This document shows positions 1 to 8,804 of a DNA stretch of 64,000 nucleotides, in pieces. Position 1 is the stretch's first letter, and each line of letters opens with the position of its first letter. The stretch is from Bacillus sp. OK048 (GTDB lineage: Bacteria; Bacillota; Bacilli; Bacillales; Cytobacillaceae): contig NZ_FNHN01000011.1 of the NCBI RefSeq assembly GCF_900103525.1, positions 93,427-157,426 of the forward strand. The letters are read 5' to 3'. The translations under genes and the position numbers were made by a program. The notes beneath the pieces were generated by a model. The model did no database searches and was not told the origin of the DNA. It saw only the letters and a program-made list of their open reading frames with translations.

Positions 1-1
1 G

Positions 2-328
2 GGTGAAATAGGCGGTATGGATGGCGCACAATTTATTGTTATAATCATAGGTGCGATTGCAGGCTTAATCGTGATTCGATTTGCAGCGGGATACTTCGTA
101 AAAGTATTAACTGAACGCCCTAGCTTAGAAACTGCAGCGATGTTACTAGTAGGGTGGGTCGGTGTTAAGCTGTTAATGCATACTCTTGCACACCCAGCTT
201 TACATATCATTCCTCATAATTTTGTAGAAGGTCCAATATGGAATACAATTTTCTGGTCAGTCATGCTTCTTATTGCATTAGGTGGGTGGTTCTTATCAGG
301 TAAGAAAAAAACAGAATGGACACCTTAA
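2..328 (+). CDS. TerC family integral membrane protein (5' end cut by window)
   Basis: The reading frame is open from base 2 to the stop at 328, so only the C-terminal part of about 108 residues is present. It has three hydrophobic segments and the stretch ERPSLETAAMLLVGWVGVKL, which is typical of the TerC/YkoY membrane family linked to metal (Mn) export and tellurium resistance. The acidic motif-bearing N-terminal half lies outside the window. A complete second TerC gene lies at 7048-7770. The family call is fairly secure; the transported ion cannot be read from this fragment. Confidence 0.8.
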   Translation, partial: GEIGGMDGAQFIVIIIGAIAGLIVIRFAAGYFVKVLTERPSLETAAMLLVGWVGVKLLMHTLAHPALHIIPHNFVEGPIWNTIFWSVMLLIALGGWFLSGKKKTEWTP

Positions 329-391
329 GTGAACATTCCAACGAACAATTAACATGGTCGGGAAACAACTTACCAAGCTAGATAAAAATTG

Positions 392-421
392 TTGACATGA
401 AATTCCAGTTGACATTATACT
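392..421 (+). promoter_or_regulatory. SigA-type promoter with direct repeat GTTGACAT
   Basis: TTGACA at 392-397 and TATACT at 416-421 are separated by 18 bp. The octamer GTTGACAT occurs twice (391-398 and 409-416), so the second copy overlaps the spacer and -10. Only a terminator lies immediately downstream. Confidence 0.55.
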
Positions 422-464
422 AATGTTAGTTAATTAAGCATGCCATATAAATCAAATTCACTTT

Positions 465-489
465 CGCAGAGAAATCTGCGATTTTTTTA
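465..489 (+). terminator. Intrinsic terminator upstream of the P-loop gene
   Basis: CGCAGA and TCTGCG pair around a GAAA loop and are followed by a run of Ts. It lies only about 45 bp downstream of the promoter at 392-421, so it would end a very short transcript or act as an attenuator. Confidence 0.7.
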
Positions 490-500
490 TTTTTCACTAA

Positions 501-1349
501 ATTAATTACGAAGAATGGAGAAAATATGCTAAAGGATTGCCTGGTTCTGGTAAAACAACGACAGCGAAACTCATAAATGATATTTTAGAAGAGTTAAAAA
601 TAAAGACAAAGCTATTTTTAGAAGGAGATTTTGATCATCCAGCTGATTATGAATCTTCATCCTTCTTCACAAAAATTGAATTTGCGGAACTTTTGGAGCA
701 GTATGCCTTCCTGAAGTCAACTCTATTGAAACATGCAATTGAATGCTGTGATGGATATGTGTTATCTCGCTATAAACTTAAGCAAGACTTAGGAGAAACG
801 ACAGTTCCTGAATCCTTTTGGAATACTATTTGGGCACATGATATCTATGAGCTACCTCTAGAAAAAAACATTGAATTAATCACGGAAAAATGGCAAAGGT
901 TTGCTGGAAACGCAAAGACTAGTGAGCTAACGTATATTTTCGAATGCTGTTTTATCCAAAATCCTGTGACCATCGGGATGATAAAAAATGGTGCTTCTCA
1001 AGATGTTGTTATGAGTTACGTGAAGAAGCTAGCCGATAGTATTGAATCGTTAAATCCAATTCTAATTTATGTGGATCAACAAGATTTATCCCAATCCTTT
1101 ACAAAGGCTGTTCAAGAAAGACCGAAAGAGTGGTCCAATGGGTTTATGAATTATTACAATGACCAAGGTTATGGGAAAATGCATGGTGCTAAAGGAATGG
1201 ACGGAACCATAGCTGTTCTTAAAGCTAGAAATCAACTAGAGTCCACTATCTATGATGAATTAGATATGGTGAAGTTTAAAATTGATAATAGTTATTTTGA
1301 TTTGAACCTACACAAAAATAGACTTATGGCACAATTTAAAATCAACTAG
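501..1349 (+). pseudogene. P-loop nucleotide-binding protein with damaged 5' end
   Basis: The frame carries GLPGSGKTTTAKL, a Walker A motif as in small P-loop kinases, about 14 codons into the open region, then about 265 residues resembling uncharacterised Bacillus AAA/P-loop proteins. No ATG lies upstream of the motif in this frame; the frame opens at 501 after a stop at 498-500. The ATG with a good Shine-Dalgarno (GGAG at 517-520, ATG at 526) is in another frame and stops after 16 codons. The usual N-terminal beta strand before the P-loop is therefore missing. A one- or two-base indel between 528 and 537, or a sequencing error, would explain this. TTG at 537 is the only near start and is badly placed relative to GGAG. 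The substrate is unknown. Confidence 0.6.
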
Positions 1350-1350
1350 A

Positions 1351-1399
1351 AAAAACAACCATATTCTCATAAATGGATGTGGGTGTATAGTTGTTTTAA
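1351..1399 (+). terminator. Probable terminator after the P-loop gene
   Basis: AAAACAAC (1352-1359) and GTTGTTTT (1390-1397) form the base of an imperfect hairpin directly after the stop codon at 1349. The loop is large and the T run is short. Confidence 0.45.
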
Positions 1400-1600
1400 T
1401 TTGTCGGATTGATGAAAAAGACAATTAAATTTCTAAAAATGATAAACCATTTAAAAATTGAGCAGGCTTGCCTAGTTTTTTCTTTTTTAAGTAATTTTGA
1501 GATTATCGCTTACTATCCGGCTAAATAGTTGTATAATTTTATATAATAAGATAATTATCTGATTTGATTGAAGATTATATTAGCCATTGGAGTGCTGGTA

Positions 1601-2089
1601 ATGTTAAGAATACGTAACGTGACGATGAATGATTTACCTGATCTGGTAATCATTGAACAACTGTGTTTTCCAATAGAAGAGGCTGCAACTGAGACAGCAT
1701 TCATAAGACGGATTCAGGAGATTCCTGATAGCTTTTTTGTTGCAGAAGAAGAAGGGGTAATGGTCGGTTTAGTCAACGGTCCAGTCATCAAGAATAAATT
1801 TATTACAGATGATGTATTTTTGACTATTATGAAAAACCCTGAATTTGGTGGACACCAAACGGTACTAGGAGTGGCAGTGACTCCGCATTTTCAAACACGA
1901 GGGGTGGCAACAGCCCTGCTTACTCATCTTGAAAATGAAGCAACATCAAAAAAACGTGAAAGTATTACCCTAACTTGTAAAGAAGAGCTAATCCCGTTTT
2001 ATGAAAATTTAGGATACCGTAACTGTGGTGTATCAAAATCAGAACATGCAGGCGTCACCTGGTACAATATGAGTAAAAGTTTGCTATAA
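1601..2089 (+). CDS. GNAT family N-acetyltransferase
   Basis: The 162-residue protein has a GNAT fold: an N-terminal MLRIRNVTMNDLPDL strand-helix, the acetyl-CoA loop VTPHFQTRGVATALLTHLE around residues 98-116, and the C-terminal motif LIPFYENLGYRN. It resembles the arylalkylamine acetyltransferase-like branch found in Firmicutes; the acceptor is unknown. ATG 1601 is preferred over the upstream TTG at 1568 because GGAG lies 8 nt before it. A TATAAT-like box lies about 60 bp upstream. It is followed 54 bp later by a DUF1801 gene, with no clear terminator between them. Confidence 0.85.
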   Translation: MLRIRNVTMNDLPDLVIIEQLCFPIEEAATETAFIRRIQEIPDSFFVAEEEGVMVGLVNGPVIKNKFITDDVFLTIMKNPEFGGHQTVLGVAVTPHFQTRGVATALLTHLENEATSKKRESITLTCKEELIPFYENLGYRNCGVSKSEHAGVTWYNMSKSLL

Positions 2090-2143
2090 AATTATTATGT
2101 AAACCTATTAAAATTGAATTGGATAAATGGAGGGAAGACAGAC

Positions 2144-2566
2144 ATGTACGTATTAAAAACAAAAGAAACCGATACTAGTGTCATTGAGTTTATTGAACAA
2201 GTGGATAATCCGAAAAAACGTGAGGACGCCTACAGATTATTAGATATCTTCACTGAGACTACTGGGTTTGAAGCAAAGATGTGGGGTCCGAGCATTATTG
2301 GTTTTGGTTCCTATCATTACAAATATGAATCTGGTCACGAAGGGGATGCACCTCTAGTTGGATTTTCTCCTAGAAAGGCCAAAATCAGCTTATACTTTGC
2401 GCCAGGTGACACAAAGCGGGAAGAATTATTAAACCGGTTTGGAAAACATACCACAGGAAAAGCGTGCGTTTATGTTAATAAAGTAGCGGATATAAATGTG
2501 GATGTCTTAAAAGAATTAATCAATCAATCAGTATCATTCTTACAAGAAATGTATCCAAGTAAATAA
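2144..2566 (+). CDS. DUF1801 domain protein
   Basis: A 140-residue cytosolic protein with the conserved core MWGPSIIGFGSYHYKYESG and the block GFSPRKAKISLYF, both typical of DUF1801 (YdhG-like). The biochemical role of the family is not established. ATG 2144 follows a strong GGAGGG; the TTG at 2114 has no ribosome binding site. It may be co-transcribed with the GNAT gene upstream. A hairpin terminator follows. Confidence 0.8.
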   Translation: MYVLKTKETDTSVIEFIEQVDNPKKREDAYRLLDIFTETTGFEAKMWGPSIIGFGSYHYKYESGHEGDAPLVGFSPRKAKISLYFAPGDTKREELLNRFGKHTTGKACVYVNKVADINVDVLKELINQSVSFLQEMYPSK

Positions 2567-2571
2567 TAGCT

Positions 2572-2606
2572 AGAGTCCCTCATGTGTAATAGGGGACTCT
2601 ATTCGT
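2572..2606 (+). terminator. Terminator after the DUF1801 gene
   Basis: AGAGTCCC and GGGACTCT form a perfect 8-bp stem with a 13-nt loop, followed by a T-rich but interrupted tail. Confidence 0.6.
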
Positions 2607-2617
2607 TATTTACAGGA

Positions 2618-3454
2618 TTACGGAAGCAGCCCAAAGATCCCTAAAAGCGACAGGACAATTTCAAAGAGAATGAGTATTACGATAATCCATTCAACGAACA
2701 GTCCTCGAATTGAGTGACTAATCGTTGAAAAACCTTCCATAATGTTATATAAAATATCGGTTTTGCTTTTCAAGATTAGATAACGATCATTTAACTCAAA
2801 GAACTCAAGCATTTTGTCGTAAAATTCACCCGCCGAACTGCTTGTCCAGGTGATGTCAGGTTTATCGAGAATCATAACGTAGGCAAGGGTGTTGTACTCA
2901 TGACGAATGATTTTTGCTGTTGTCCTCGCTAGCTCTTTATTTCCAATTCGTAATTTACCTTTTTCTAAACGGTCGATCATGGTTTCAAGCTTATCGTTAA
3001 TGTGCCCAAGTTGTTCCTCAATTTTTTCAAGTGCTACCGACTTCGCAAGCACGGTAGAAATCAATTCCGGGTAGTAACTTTCGTATTCCGGAACGACTAC
3101 AAATTCGTCCGTTAACTCAATACTTTCGGTTTCTCTTAGGTGGAGCCTGTAATCATCCGTGTATCTGTTCGCCTTTTTAACATCAATGTCCGGTTCGAAG
3201 GAGTAGAGGTAGTTCAACAATGCAGCTATTTCATTTGGTGTTGAGTGATTAATGAAGACAATGCTGCCAAAGGAAAAAACAAGAACCATTTGCGTTTCGT
3301 CTACATTTTTGAGAAGGATTGAATTTAAAATTTCACCTTTTAAAATTAAGGGCTCTTCCCACGTGAATTTCTTCGGTATCCCACAATGAACGGCAATTTT
3401 GTTCAAATCTATTTCATTTGTGACTGCATAGGCTTTGAAAATTAAATCTCTCAT
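2618..3454 (-). CDS. RMD1/YagE family (DUF155) protein
   Basis: The protein of 278 residues has the DUF155 layout: a soluble domain with VVPEYESYYPELISTVLAKSVALE, a long helical region (EEQLGHINDKLETMIDRLEKG) and a C-terminal membrane segment IVILILFEIVLSLLGIFGLLP. Yeast Rmd1 and bacterial YagE belong to this family; the bacterial function is unknown. ATG 3454 follows GGGTGGTG. The track-length upstream extension is hydrophobic, lacks a ribosome binding site and is probably not translated. Confidence 0.8.
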   Translation of the reverse strand: MRDLIFKAYAVTNEIDLNKIAVHCGIPKKFTWEEPLILKGEILNSILLKNVDETQMVLVFSFGSIVFINHSTPNEIAALLNYLYSFEPDIDVKKANRYTDDYRLHLRETESIELTDEFVVVPEYESYYPELISTVLAKSVALEKIEEQLGHINDKLETMIDRLEKGKLRIGNKELARTTAKIIRHEYNTLAYVMILDKPDITWTSSSAGEFYDKMLEFFELNDRYLILKSKTDILYNIMEGFSTISHSIRGLFVEWIIVILILFEIVLSLLGIFGLLP

Positions 3455-3600
3455 ATTCACCACCCTTTTCAGTTTTTTTAGTATGTATAGTAGTATATGA
3501 ACAATGAAGTCAAAATAATGTAGGAAAAGTTTAAACAATAGAGAAATTAATTAAGAAGTCCCATAATTCTAAATGGCCGCTGTCGGTAGGAAATTTTCCA

Positions 3601-3628
3601 AAAAAAAAAGCCGTCATAAACGGCTTTT
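3601..3628 (-). terminator. Terminator of the SleB-like gene
   Basis: AAAAGCCG and CGGCTTTT pair around a 7-nt loop. On the minus strand the stem is followed by a T run, and it sits just past the stop codon at 3634. Confidence 0.75.
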
Positions 3629-3633
3629 GATCA

Positions 3634-4341
3634 TTATTTTGCAAAAACATGATTTCCAATGGTCTTAACGATTTCGCGGGTAGTAATCCATTTATCAGTA
3701 GCAATTTCTGGATTATAAAAATAAATGGCATCATTTAAGCGATCTTGTCTTGTTATAGCTTCTTCGACTGCTCGAATCGTTTCATCTGAAGCTGGCTTTT
3801 TTATTTCGCCATTTTGAACCGGTGAAAAGGCATATGTTCCGCCAACAACTTCGTTAATAACGCCCGAAATTGAATTTGGAAACGCAGGTGAATCGACCCG
3901 ATTTAAGACAACCGTTGCAACAGCAACTTTCCCTTCATAGGTTTCTCCTTTTGCTTCTGCTTCGACTAATCTTGCAAATAAGTCCTTTTCGTCATTTGCA
4001 ATTGGAAGTTCTGGAGGCGCTACAACTTGTTCTTGAGCTTCTATTACCAGTTCAGCCGATTGAGTTTCTGGTAAAGCTGTTTCTTCCACTTCCGCCTCTG
4101 ATTTTTCAGTAGCTTTCAAGTTCGGTTTATATGGAATATATTCTTTTCTATCATCGTAACTGTTAATGGCTTGTTGAATTTGCTTCGTGATTGAATCATG
4201 GGCCTGTCCAATTTCAGACAAGCTGTCTACTTTTACAACTTGGTATTGGGTAATCGCCTCAACTGTTGTATTTTGTAATCCAATAAATGCAAATGTAGCT
4301 ACACAAGCTACAGTAAATTTTTTAAAATAGGTGTTTTTCAT
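3634..4341 (-). CDS. Secreted cell wall hydrolase, SleB/CwlJ family
   Basis: The 235-residue protein has an N-terminal signal segment (FTVACVATFAFIGLQ), a low-complexity Glu/Pro/Ala linker (about 75-115) and a C-terminal Hydrolase_2 domain containing LFARLVEAEAKGETYEGKVA and AIYFYNPEIATDKWI. Family members cleave peptidoglycan, in spores as cortex-lytic enzymes; the linker and lack of a peptidoglycan-binding repeat set it apart from canonical SleB. The acidic residue in VEAEAKGE is the expected catalytic position. An inverted repeat lies in its upstream region. Whether it works in germination or vegetative growth cannot be told. Confidence 0.85.
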   Translation of the reverse strand: MKNTYFKKFTVACVATFAFIGLQNTTVEAITQYQVVKVDSLSEIGQAHDSITKQIQQAINSYDDRKEYIPYKPNLKATEKSEAEVEETALPETQSAELVIEAQEQVVAPPELPIANDEKDLFARLVEAEAKGETYEGKVAVATVVLNRVDSPAFPNSISGVINEVVGGTYAFSPVQNGEIKKPASDETIRAVEEAITRQDRLNDAIYFYNPEIATDKWITTREIVKTIGNHVFAK

Positions 4342-4689
4342 GTGTGCTACCTCCTGATGTAAAGTATGCTATAACACTAACATGGCTTAACGCGTGTTAT
4401 ACAGAACAAGAAAGTTACATTTCTTTATAGTTTAATGAACAACATTACAGTATAGAGGTAAAGATGACATTATTCCTGTTATCCTGTAATAATCAACCCA
4501 ATATTACGGAGTAGAGGAATGTTTTGTAAGAGAAATAGCTAACTTTACGCTTGGACAAAGAAACAGAGGTTTTAAATCAGAATAAAGCTTATTTTTAAAA
4601 TACTACTGCTACCGAATATTTCGGAAATGAAAATATTTCGACAATGTGGTACGATATCAATATTATTTACATATTGGAGATGGATTGGC
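4342..4689. promoter_or_regulatory. Divergent intergenic region with two inverted repeats
   Basis: This 348-bp region separates the SleB-like gene (minus) from an efflux pump (plus). TATAACAC at 4370-4377 and GTGTTATA at 4394-4401 are perfect 8-bp arms near the SleB start. CGAATATTT (4613-4621) and AAATATTTCG (4631-4640) form a near-palindrome shortly before the efflux pump start, a likely operator. No gene was seen here. Confidence 0.45.
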
Positions 4690-5889
4690 ATGCTAATTTG
4701 GAAGCGTAATTTATGGGTCCTTTGGATCGGAGTATTTTTCTGTTCAGCAAGCTTTTCCATGGTTATCCCGTTTTTGCCAATTTTCCTGCTCCAAATTGGT
4801 GTACATGAACACACGGAAGTTTGGTCGGGATTATTATTTAGCGCAGCTTTTTTTGCTGGGGCGATTGCTTCACCTTTTTGGGGGCGAGTAGCGGACAAAT
4901 ATGGAAGAAAGCCTATGTTAATCAGAGCAGGATTTGCCCTTTTTGTGGTCTATACATTAACCGCTTTTGTTACCAACCCGTATCAGCTGTTGGGATTACG
5001 ACTTATGCAAGGCTTGTTAAGTGGATTCATTCCTGGAGCAATTGCGTTAGTTGGTACCAATACTCCAAGCAATAAAGTGGGATATGCTCTATCTATGATA
5101 TCTTCAGCGTCTGCCTCTGGCGGCATCATTGGACCACTCCTAGGTGGGGGAATCGCATCGTTAGTCGGGAATCGAGTGGCATTTGGCAGTGCTGGAATTT
5201 TCTCGTTAATTTCGACACTCCTGGTTATATTTTTTGTAATAGAGGAAAATTTCTCACCTAGCAAGGAGAAAGGATCCATTCGAAATGATTTTAGAACGGC
5301 ACTTTCGAACCGTCCATTGATGATGGTTCTAGCGTTAACTAGTTTGACCTCTGCTTCGATCATGACTATTGAACCGGTACTACCATTATATATAGTGGAT
5401 CTAGGCGGTTCCACGCAGCATGCATCGTTACTTGCAGGGATTGTTTTCTCACTTCCTGGAATTGCAAGTGTCATCTTTGCCCCTTTGTGGGGAAGATGGG
5501 CGGATAAAGTCGGTTTTCAAAAAGTCTTATTGATTGGGCTAATGGGTGGAGGCATCGGAACCATCGCTCAAATTATTTTCAGTAATATTTGGGGATTTTC
5601 CCTTACCAGGTTCATTTTCGGAATCTTTTTCTGTGCGGTATTCCCAGCATTAAACGGCCTAGTCGTAAGATCGACACCAAAAGATTTCCGCGGTAGAGCG
5701 TTTGGATTACACCAAACCTCTAATCAAATAGGCGGGATGATTGGTCCGATTATCGGTGGAGTCCTTGGCGGTATCTTCCCTGTTGGAACCGTCTTTGTTG
5801 TAACCGGTATTTTACTCCTAGCAGGAACGGGTATGGCTTATCGGCATGCAAATGAGTTAAATCCCGGATTAAAATCAAAAAGTACTTAA
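4690..5889 (+). CDS. MFS multidrug efflux transporter (DHA1 type)
   Basis: A 399-residue polytopic protein with about 12 membrane segments. Motif A appears in the first half as GRVADKYGRKPML and is echoed in the second half as GRWADKVGFQKVL, which is typical of proton-driven drug exporters of the DHA1 family (MdtG/YfmO-like). ATG 4690 has GGAGATGG just upstream; the upstream ATG at 4627 lies within a probable operator. It overlaps the convergent yuiD stop by 4 bp. The substrate is unknown. Confidence 0.85.
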   Translation: MLIWKRNLWVLWIGVFFCSASFSMVIPFLPIFLLQIGVHEHTEVWSGLLFSAAFFAGAIASPFWGRVADKYGRKPMLIRAGFALFVVYTLTAFVTNPYQLLGLRLMQGLLSGFIPGAIALVGTNTPSNKVGYALSMISSASASGGIIGPLLGGGIASLVGNRVAFGSAGIFSLISTLLVIFFVIEENFSPSKEKGSIRNDFRTALSNRPLMMVLALTSLTSASIMTIEPVLPLYIVDLGGSTQHASLLAGIVFSLPGIASVIFAPLWGRWADKVGFQKVLLIGLMGGGIGTIAQIIFSNIWGFSLTRFIFGIFFCAVFPALNGLVVRSTPKDFRGRAFGLHQTSNQIGGMIGPIIGGVLGGIFPVGTVFVVTGILLLAGTGMAYRHANELNPGLKSKST

Positions 5890-6356
5890 AACGGATAGAA
5901 AAAGTATGTAAAGACTCCAACAATCATTCCAGTTATGGCACCAAAAAATACTTCCGTTGGTTGGTGACCTAATAATTCTTTTAATTTTTCTCTAGACTCC
6001 GGTTTCTTTAAATTGGGGTCTTTTAACGTTTCAATTAGACTGTTAAAATCAGCTAATAGCGTGTTTAAGATTTCTGCATGATAGCCAGCATGTCTGCGAA
6101 CCCCCATTGCATCGTGGAGAACAATTGCTGAAACAACCACACAAATAGCAAACTCATTTGATTTAAATCCGGTCATTAAGCCAATAACGGTGGTTAATGA
6201 GATAATCATGGCAGTATGTGAACTTGGCATGCCTCCAGTACTAAACATTAAATTCCATCTTATCTCCCTTGTGGCAAAAAAATGAATCGGTACCTTAACA
6301 AATTGCGCAATCAACATCCCTAAAAAAGCAGCCAAAATAGGACCTGACAAAAACAT
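5886..6356 (-). CDS. yuiD: Divergent PAP2 family membrane protein YuiD
   Basis: The 156-residue protein has four to five membrane helices and the conserved GGMPSSHTA and DAMGVRRHAGYHAE motifs that define the DUF212/YuiD branch of acid phosphatase/vanadium haloperoxidase-like proteins. The family is assumed to act on membrane-linked phosphate esters, without firm proof. The start at 6356 has AGGAGGT 4 nt upstream. Confidence 0.9.
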   Translation of the reverse strand: MFLSGPILAAFLGMLIAQFVKVPIHFFATREIRWNLMFSTGGMPSSHTAMIISLTTVIGLMTGFKSNEFAICVVVSAIVLHDAMGVRRHAGYHAEILNTLLADFNSLIETLKDPNLKKPESREKLKELLGHQPTEVFFGAITGMIVGVFTYFFYPF

Positions 6357-6517
6357 ACGAACCTCCTAAAAAAATGTTTTATATTTATATTTACAAAAAA
6401 ACGGATAATTAAACGGGCGATTTATGAAACATATGGAACTGGTCACTTTAGTATACCTGGAATGAACGAGACGTGAAAAAGAAAAGGACCCGGTCACCCC
6501 AGGAAATTCTGTTTTAA

Positions 6518-6760
6518 TTAAATTCCTAACACCTTTTCTAATTGCTCCTGATTAAAACCAAAAACAACCTCAGTTCCATTTTCATCTTCGATAACAGTTG
6601 CCGGTGTAGCAGAAGCACCTAATTCAAAAATTTCATCTAAATATTTAGGATTTTCTCGAATATTCTTTTCTTCGAATTCAATACCATGATCTTTTAACCA
6701 TAGTTTTTCTGCTGTACATGGGCCGCAGCTTTCTTGGGTGTATATGACTACCTTACGCAT
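6518..6760 (-). CDS. Glutaredoxin family protein (CGPC)
   Basis: An 80-residue thioredoxin-fold protein with the redox pair CGPC at residues 10-13 and the cis-Pro stretch ASATPATVI. Such small glutaredoxins (NrdH-like) reduce disulfides in the cytosol. ATG 6760 is chosen because AGGAGG lies 7 nt before it. It is a Cys protein, in contrast with the Sec-containing redox proteins further along the window. Confidence 0.85.
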   Translation of the reverse strand: MRKVVIYTQESCGPCTAEKLWLKDHGIEFEEKNIRENPKYLDEIFELGASATPATVIEDENGTEVVFGFNQEQLEKVLGI

Positions 6761-7047
6761 TTCCATTCCTCCTTTAGACAATCTAGATCCATCATAATAT
6801 ATTTCGTCATAAAAAGTCTCTTTTCCTGTCTATTTCGCGATTGGTTGGGCTTAAAATGGGGATTGAAAAGGTGTAATTATCAACACAGTCCACTGATAGC
6901 AAAATGATAGCGCCTACTAGCATCCTGCTATTTTAAAATAAGTCACTAGAATCTTCAATCATATATTCATTTACCTAACATACATATACAGTAGGAGACA
7001 GGCTTAAGTGGCTAGTAAAATTTTGTAAAGGAGTTAGGCACAAGGAG

Positions 7048-7770
7048 ATGGAGTTCTTACAAGATATCATTGCGAATTATGGGTCATTTTTATCACTAGA
7101 CGCCTTGGGAGAAGTACTAACAGATCCAGCTAGTTGGGGCATAATTGGTACTTTAGTGATTCTAGAAGGATTATTATCTGCTGATAATGCCTTAGTTCTC
7201 GCGGTTTTGGTTAAACACCTACCTGAAAAAGAGCGAAGAAAGGCTTTGTTCTACGGGATTATTGGTGCTTATTTTTTCCGTGTTGTGGCGATAGGAATAG
7301 GTGTTACATTAATTAATATTGGTTGGATCAAAATCGTTGGTGGACACTATCTTCTTTGGCTTGTCTTTCAATACTTTGCTAGTCAAAGGGATGGAGAGGA
7401 AGAGGTACGAACCAAAAAAGTGGGATTTTGGAGCACAGTATTAACGGTAGAGCTTATGGATATCGCATTTAGTATCGATAGTGTCATTGCAGCATTTGGG
7501 GTATCGAATCAAGTTTGGGTACTTTTTTTGGGAGGGATTCTTGGGATCTTAATGATGCGGGGAGTTGCCCAATTATTCTTAGCCTTGATTGAAAGAATAC
7601 CAGAATTTGAAACTACAGCATTTGTCTTAATCGGTATTATTGGGTTAAGAATGATATCTGCAGCCTTTGGTTTCCAAATGGATGAAGTCATCTTTTTTAG
7701 TATCATCATCGGAATCTTCTTAAGTACTTTCTTGGTCCATTTTTTAAAGAATAAATTAGTTACCAAATAA
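7048..7770 (+). CDS. TerC family integral membrane protein
   Basis: A 240-residue protein with about seven membrane helices. The two signature acidic motifs are present: EGLLSADNALVLAV (about residues 40-53) and ELMDIAFSIDSVIAAF (about 135-150); family members export metal ions such as Mn(II). The ATG at 7048 directly follows AAGGAG, which is too close, while AAAGGAG at 7027-7033 is 14 nt away, so the start is not ideal but no better codon exists. No yybP-ykoY (Mn) riboswitch was recognised upstream. A terminator follows. Confidence 0.9.
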   Translation: MEFLQDIIANYGSFLSLDALGEVLTDPASWGIIGTLVILEGLLSADNALVLAVLVKHLPEKERRKALFYGIIGAYFFRVVAIGIGVTLINIGWIKIVGGHYLLWLVFQYFASQRDGEEEVRTKKVGFWSTVLTVELMDIAFSIDSVIAAFGVSNQVWVLFLGGILGILMMRGVAQLFLALIERIPEFETTAFVLIGIIGLRMISAAFGFQMDEVIFFSIIIGIFLSTFLVHFLKNKLVTK

Positions 7771-7775
7771 AAACT

Positions 7776-7799
7776 AGAGACCTTAGTGGGTCTCTTTTA
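7776..7799 (+). terminator. Terminator after terC
   Basis: AGAGACC and GGTCTCT form a 7-bp stem followed by TTTTA, 6 bp after the stop codon. Confidence 0.75.
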
Positions 7800-7881
7800 A
7801 TGTTTTAAAAATGACCAAAAGTAGGTTAAAATAAAAGGGTTGCACTAATTATTTATTTTGTCGTCGCAGGGGGGAAAAATG

Positions 7882-8763
7882 ATGCATGAAGAGGGATACA
7901 TAGAGGTTACAGGCGGGAGAGTTTGGTATCAACTATTTAATAAAAATTCAGCAAATACGCCTGTCATTATTTTGCACGGAGGACCTGGGTCTTCAAGTTA
8001 TTCACTAGAAGGCTTACAAGCACTCCAAACTGATAGACCTGTAATTTTATATGATCAATTGGGATGTGGGAGGTCAGACCGCCCAAATGACCAATCTTTA
8101 TGGCAGCTTGATCGATTTGTTGAAGAGCTGGCTCTGGTTAGGGAAGCGTTGAAATTGGATGAAGTCCATATTTTAGGTCATTCATGGGGCACAACCCTTG
8201 CAGCTGCTTACTGTTTAACAAAACCAAGTGGAGTAAAAAGCGTGATCTTTTCAAGTCCTTGCCTAAGTGCTCCGCGTTGGGAACAAGACCAGATAGAGAA
8301 TCTTAAAACACTTCCTATAGAAATTCAGGAAACGATTAAACGTTGTGAAGAAACGGGAACGACTGACTCAGAGGAATTTAAATCAGCTATTCAGGAATTT
8401 AACAAACGATTTGTTTGTAGAGTAGAAAAAGATCCAGACCCTGAATGGCTAAAAAAGGGCGCAGGTTATCGAAACCCTGAAATATACAATATTATGTGGG
8501 GGCCATCTGAATTTAGTGTCAAGGGAAATCTAAAATCATTTGATTGTACTTCACGTTTGAATGAAATTAGCTGCCCTGCATTATTTACATGTGGACGATA
8601 TGATGAGGCAACACCAGCATCAACAGAGTACTTCAGCACACTTGTAGCAAATGGAAAAATTCATATTTTCGAGAACAGTGCTCATATGCCATATTTCGAA
8701 GAGAAAGAAGAGTATTTACAAGTTATGGGAACCTTTCTGAAAACAATTGATTCCTATTGTTAA
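7882..8763 (+). CDS. Proline iminopeptidase-family alpha/beta hydrolase
   Basis: The 293-residue protein has the S33 peptidase features: oxyanion motif HGGPGSSSYS near residue 33, nucleophile elbow GHSWGTT near 103, the acid in CGRYDEATP and the catalytic His in NSAHMPYFEE. Such enzymes release N-terminal Pro or other residues from peptides in the cytosol; some relatives act on esters or amides. Two consecutive ATGs occur at 7879 and 7882; the second is better spaced from GGGGGG. It is followed by the crcB pair with a 41-bp gap. Confidence 0.85.
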   Translation: MHEEGYIEVTGGRVWYQLFNKNSANTPVIILHGGPGSSSYSLEGLQALQTDRPVILYDQLGCGRSDRPNDQSLWQLDRFVEELALVREALKLDEVHILGHSWGTTLAAAYCLTKPSGVKSVIFSSPCLSAPRWEQDQIENLKTLPIEIQETIKRCEETGTTDSEEFKSAIQEFNKRFVCRVEKDPDPEWLKKGAGYRNPEIYNIMWGPSEFSVKGNLKSFDCTSRLNEISCPALFTCGRYDEATPASTEYFSTLVANGKIHIFENSAHMPYFEEKEEYLQVMGTFLKTIDSYC

Positions 8764-8804
8764 CTCAAGAAATCAATGTCTTGATGTAAAGGAAGGTTGA
8801 ACTG

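Noticed and set aside
3870..4112. Leu-rich plus-strand ORF inside the SleB-like gene
   Set aside because: Antisense to a well supported gene; composition is typical of an out-of-frame reading.
4572..4898. 108-residue minus-strand ORF over the MFS start
   Set aside because: Antisense to the MFS gene and its upstream operator; no ribosome binding site and unnatural composition.
6782..7047. Possible yybP-ykoY (manganese) riboswitch before terC
   Set aside because: The conserved loop sequences could not be found, only an imperfect hairpin near 6896-6935.
8764..8804. Possible fluoride riboswitch before crcB
   Set aside because: Only 41 bp separate the genes and no aptamer pattern is present.
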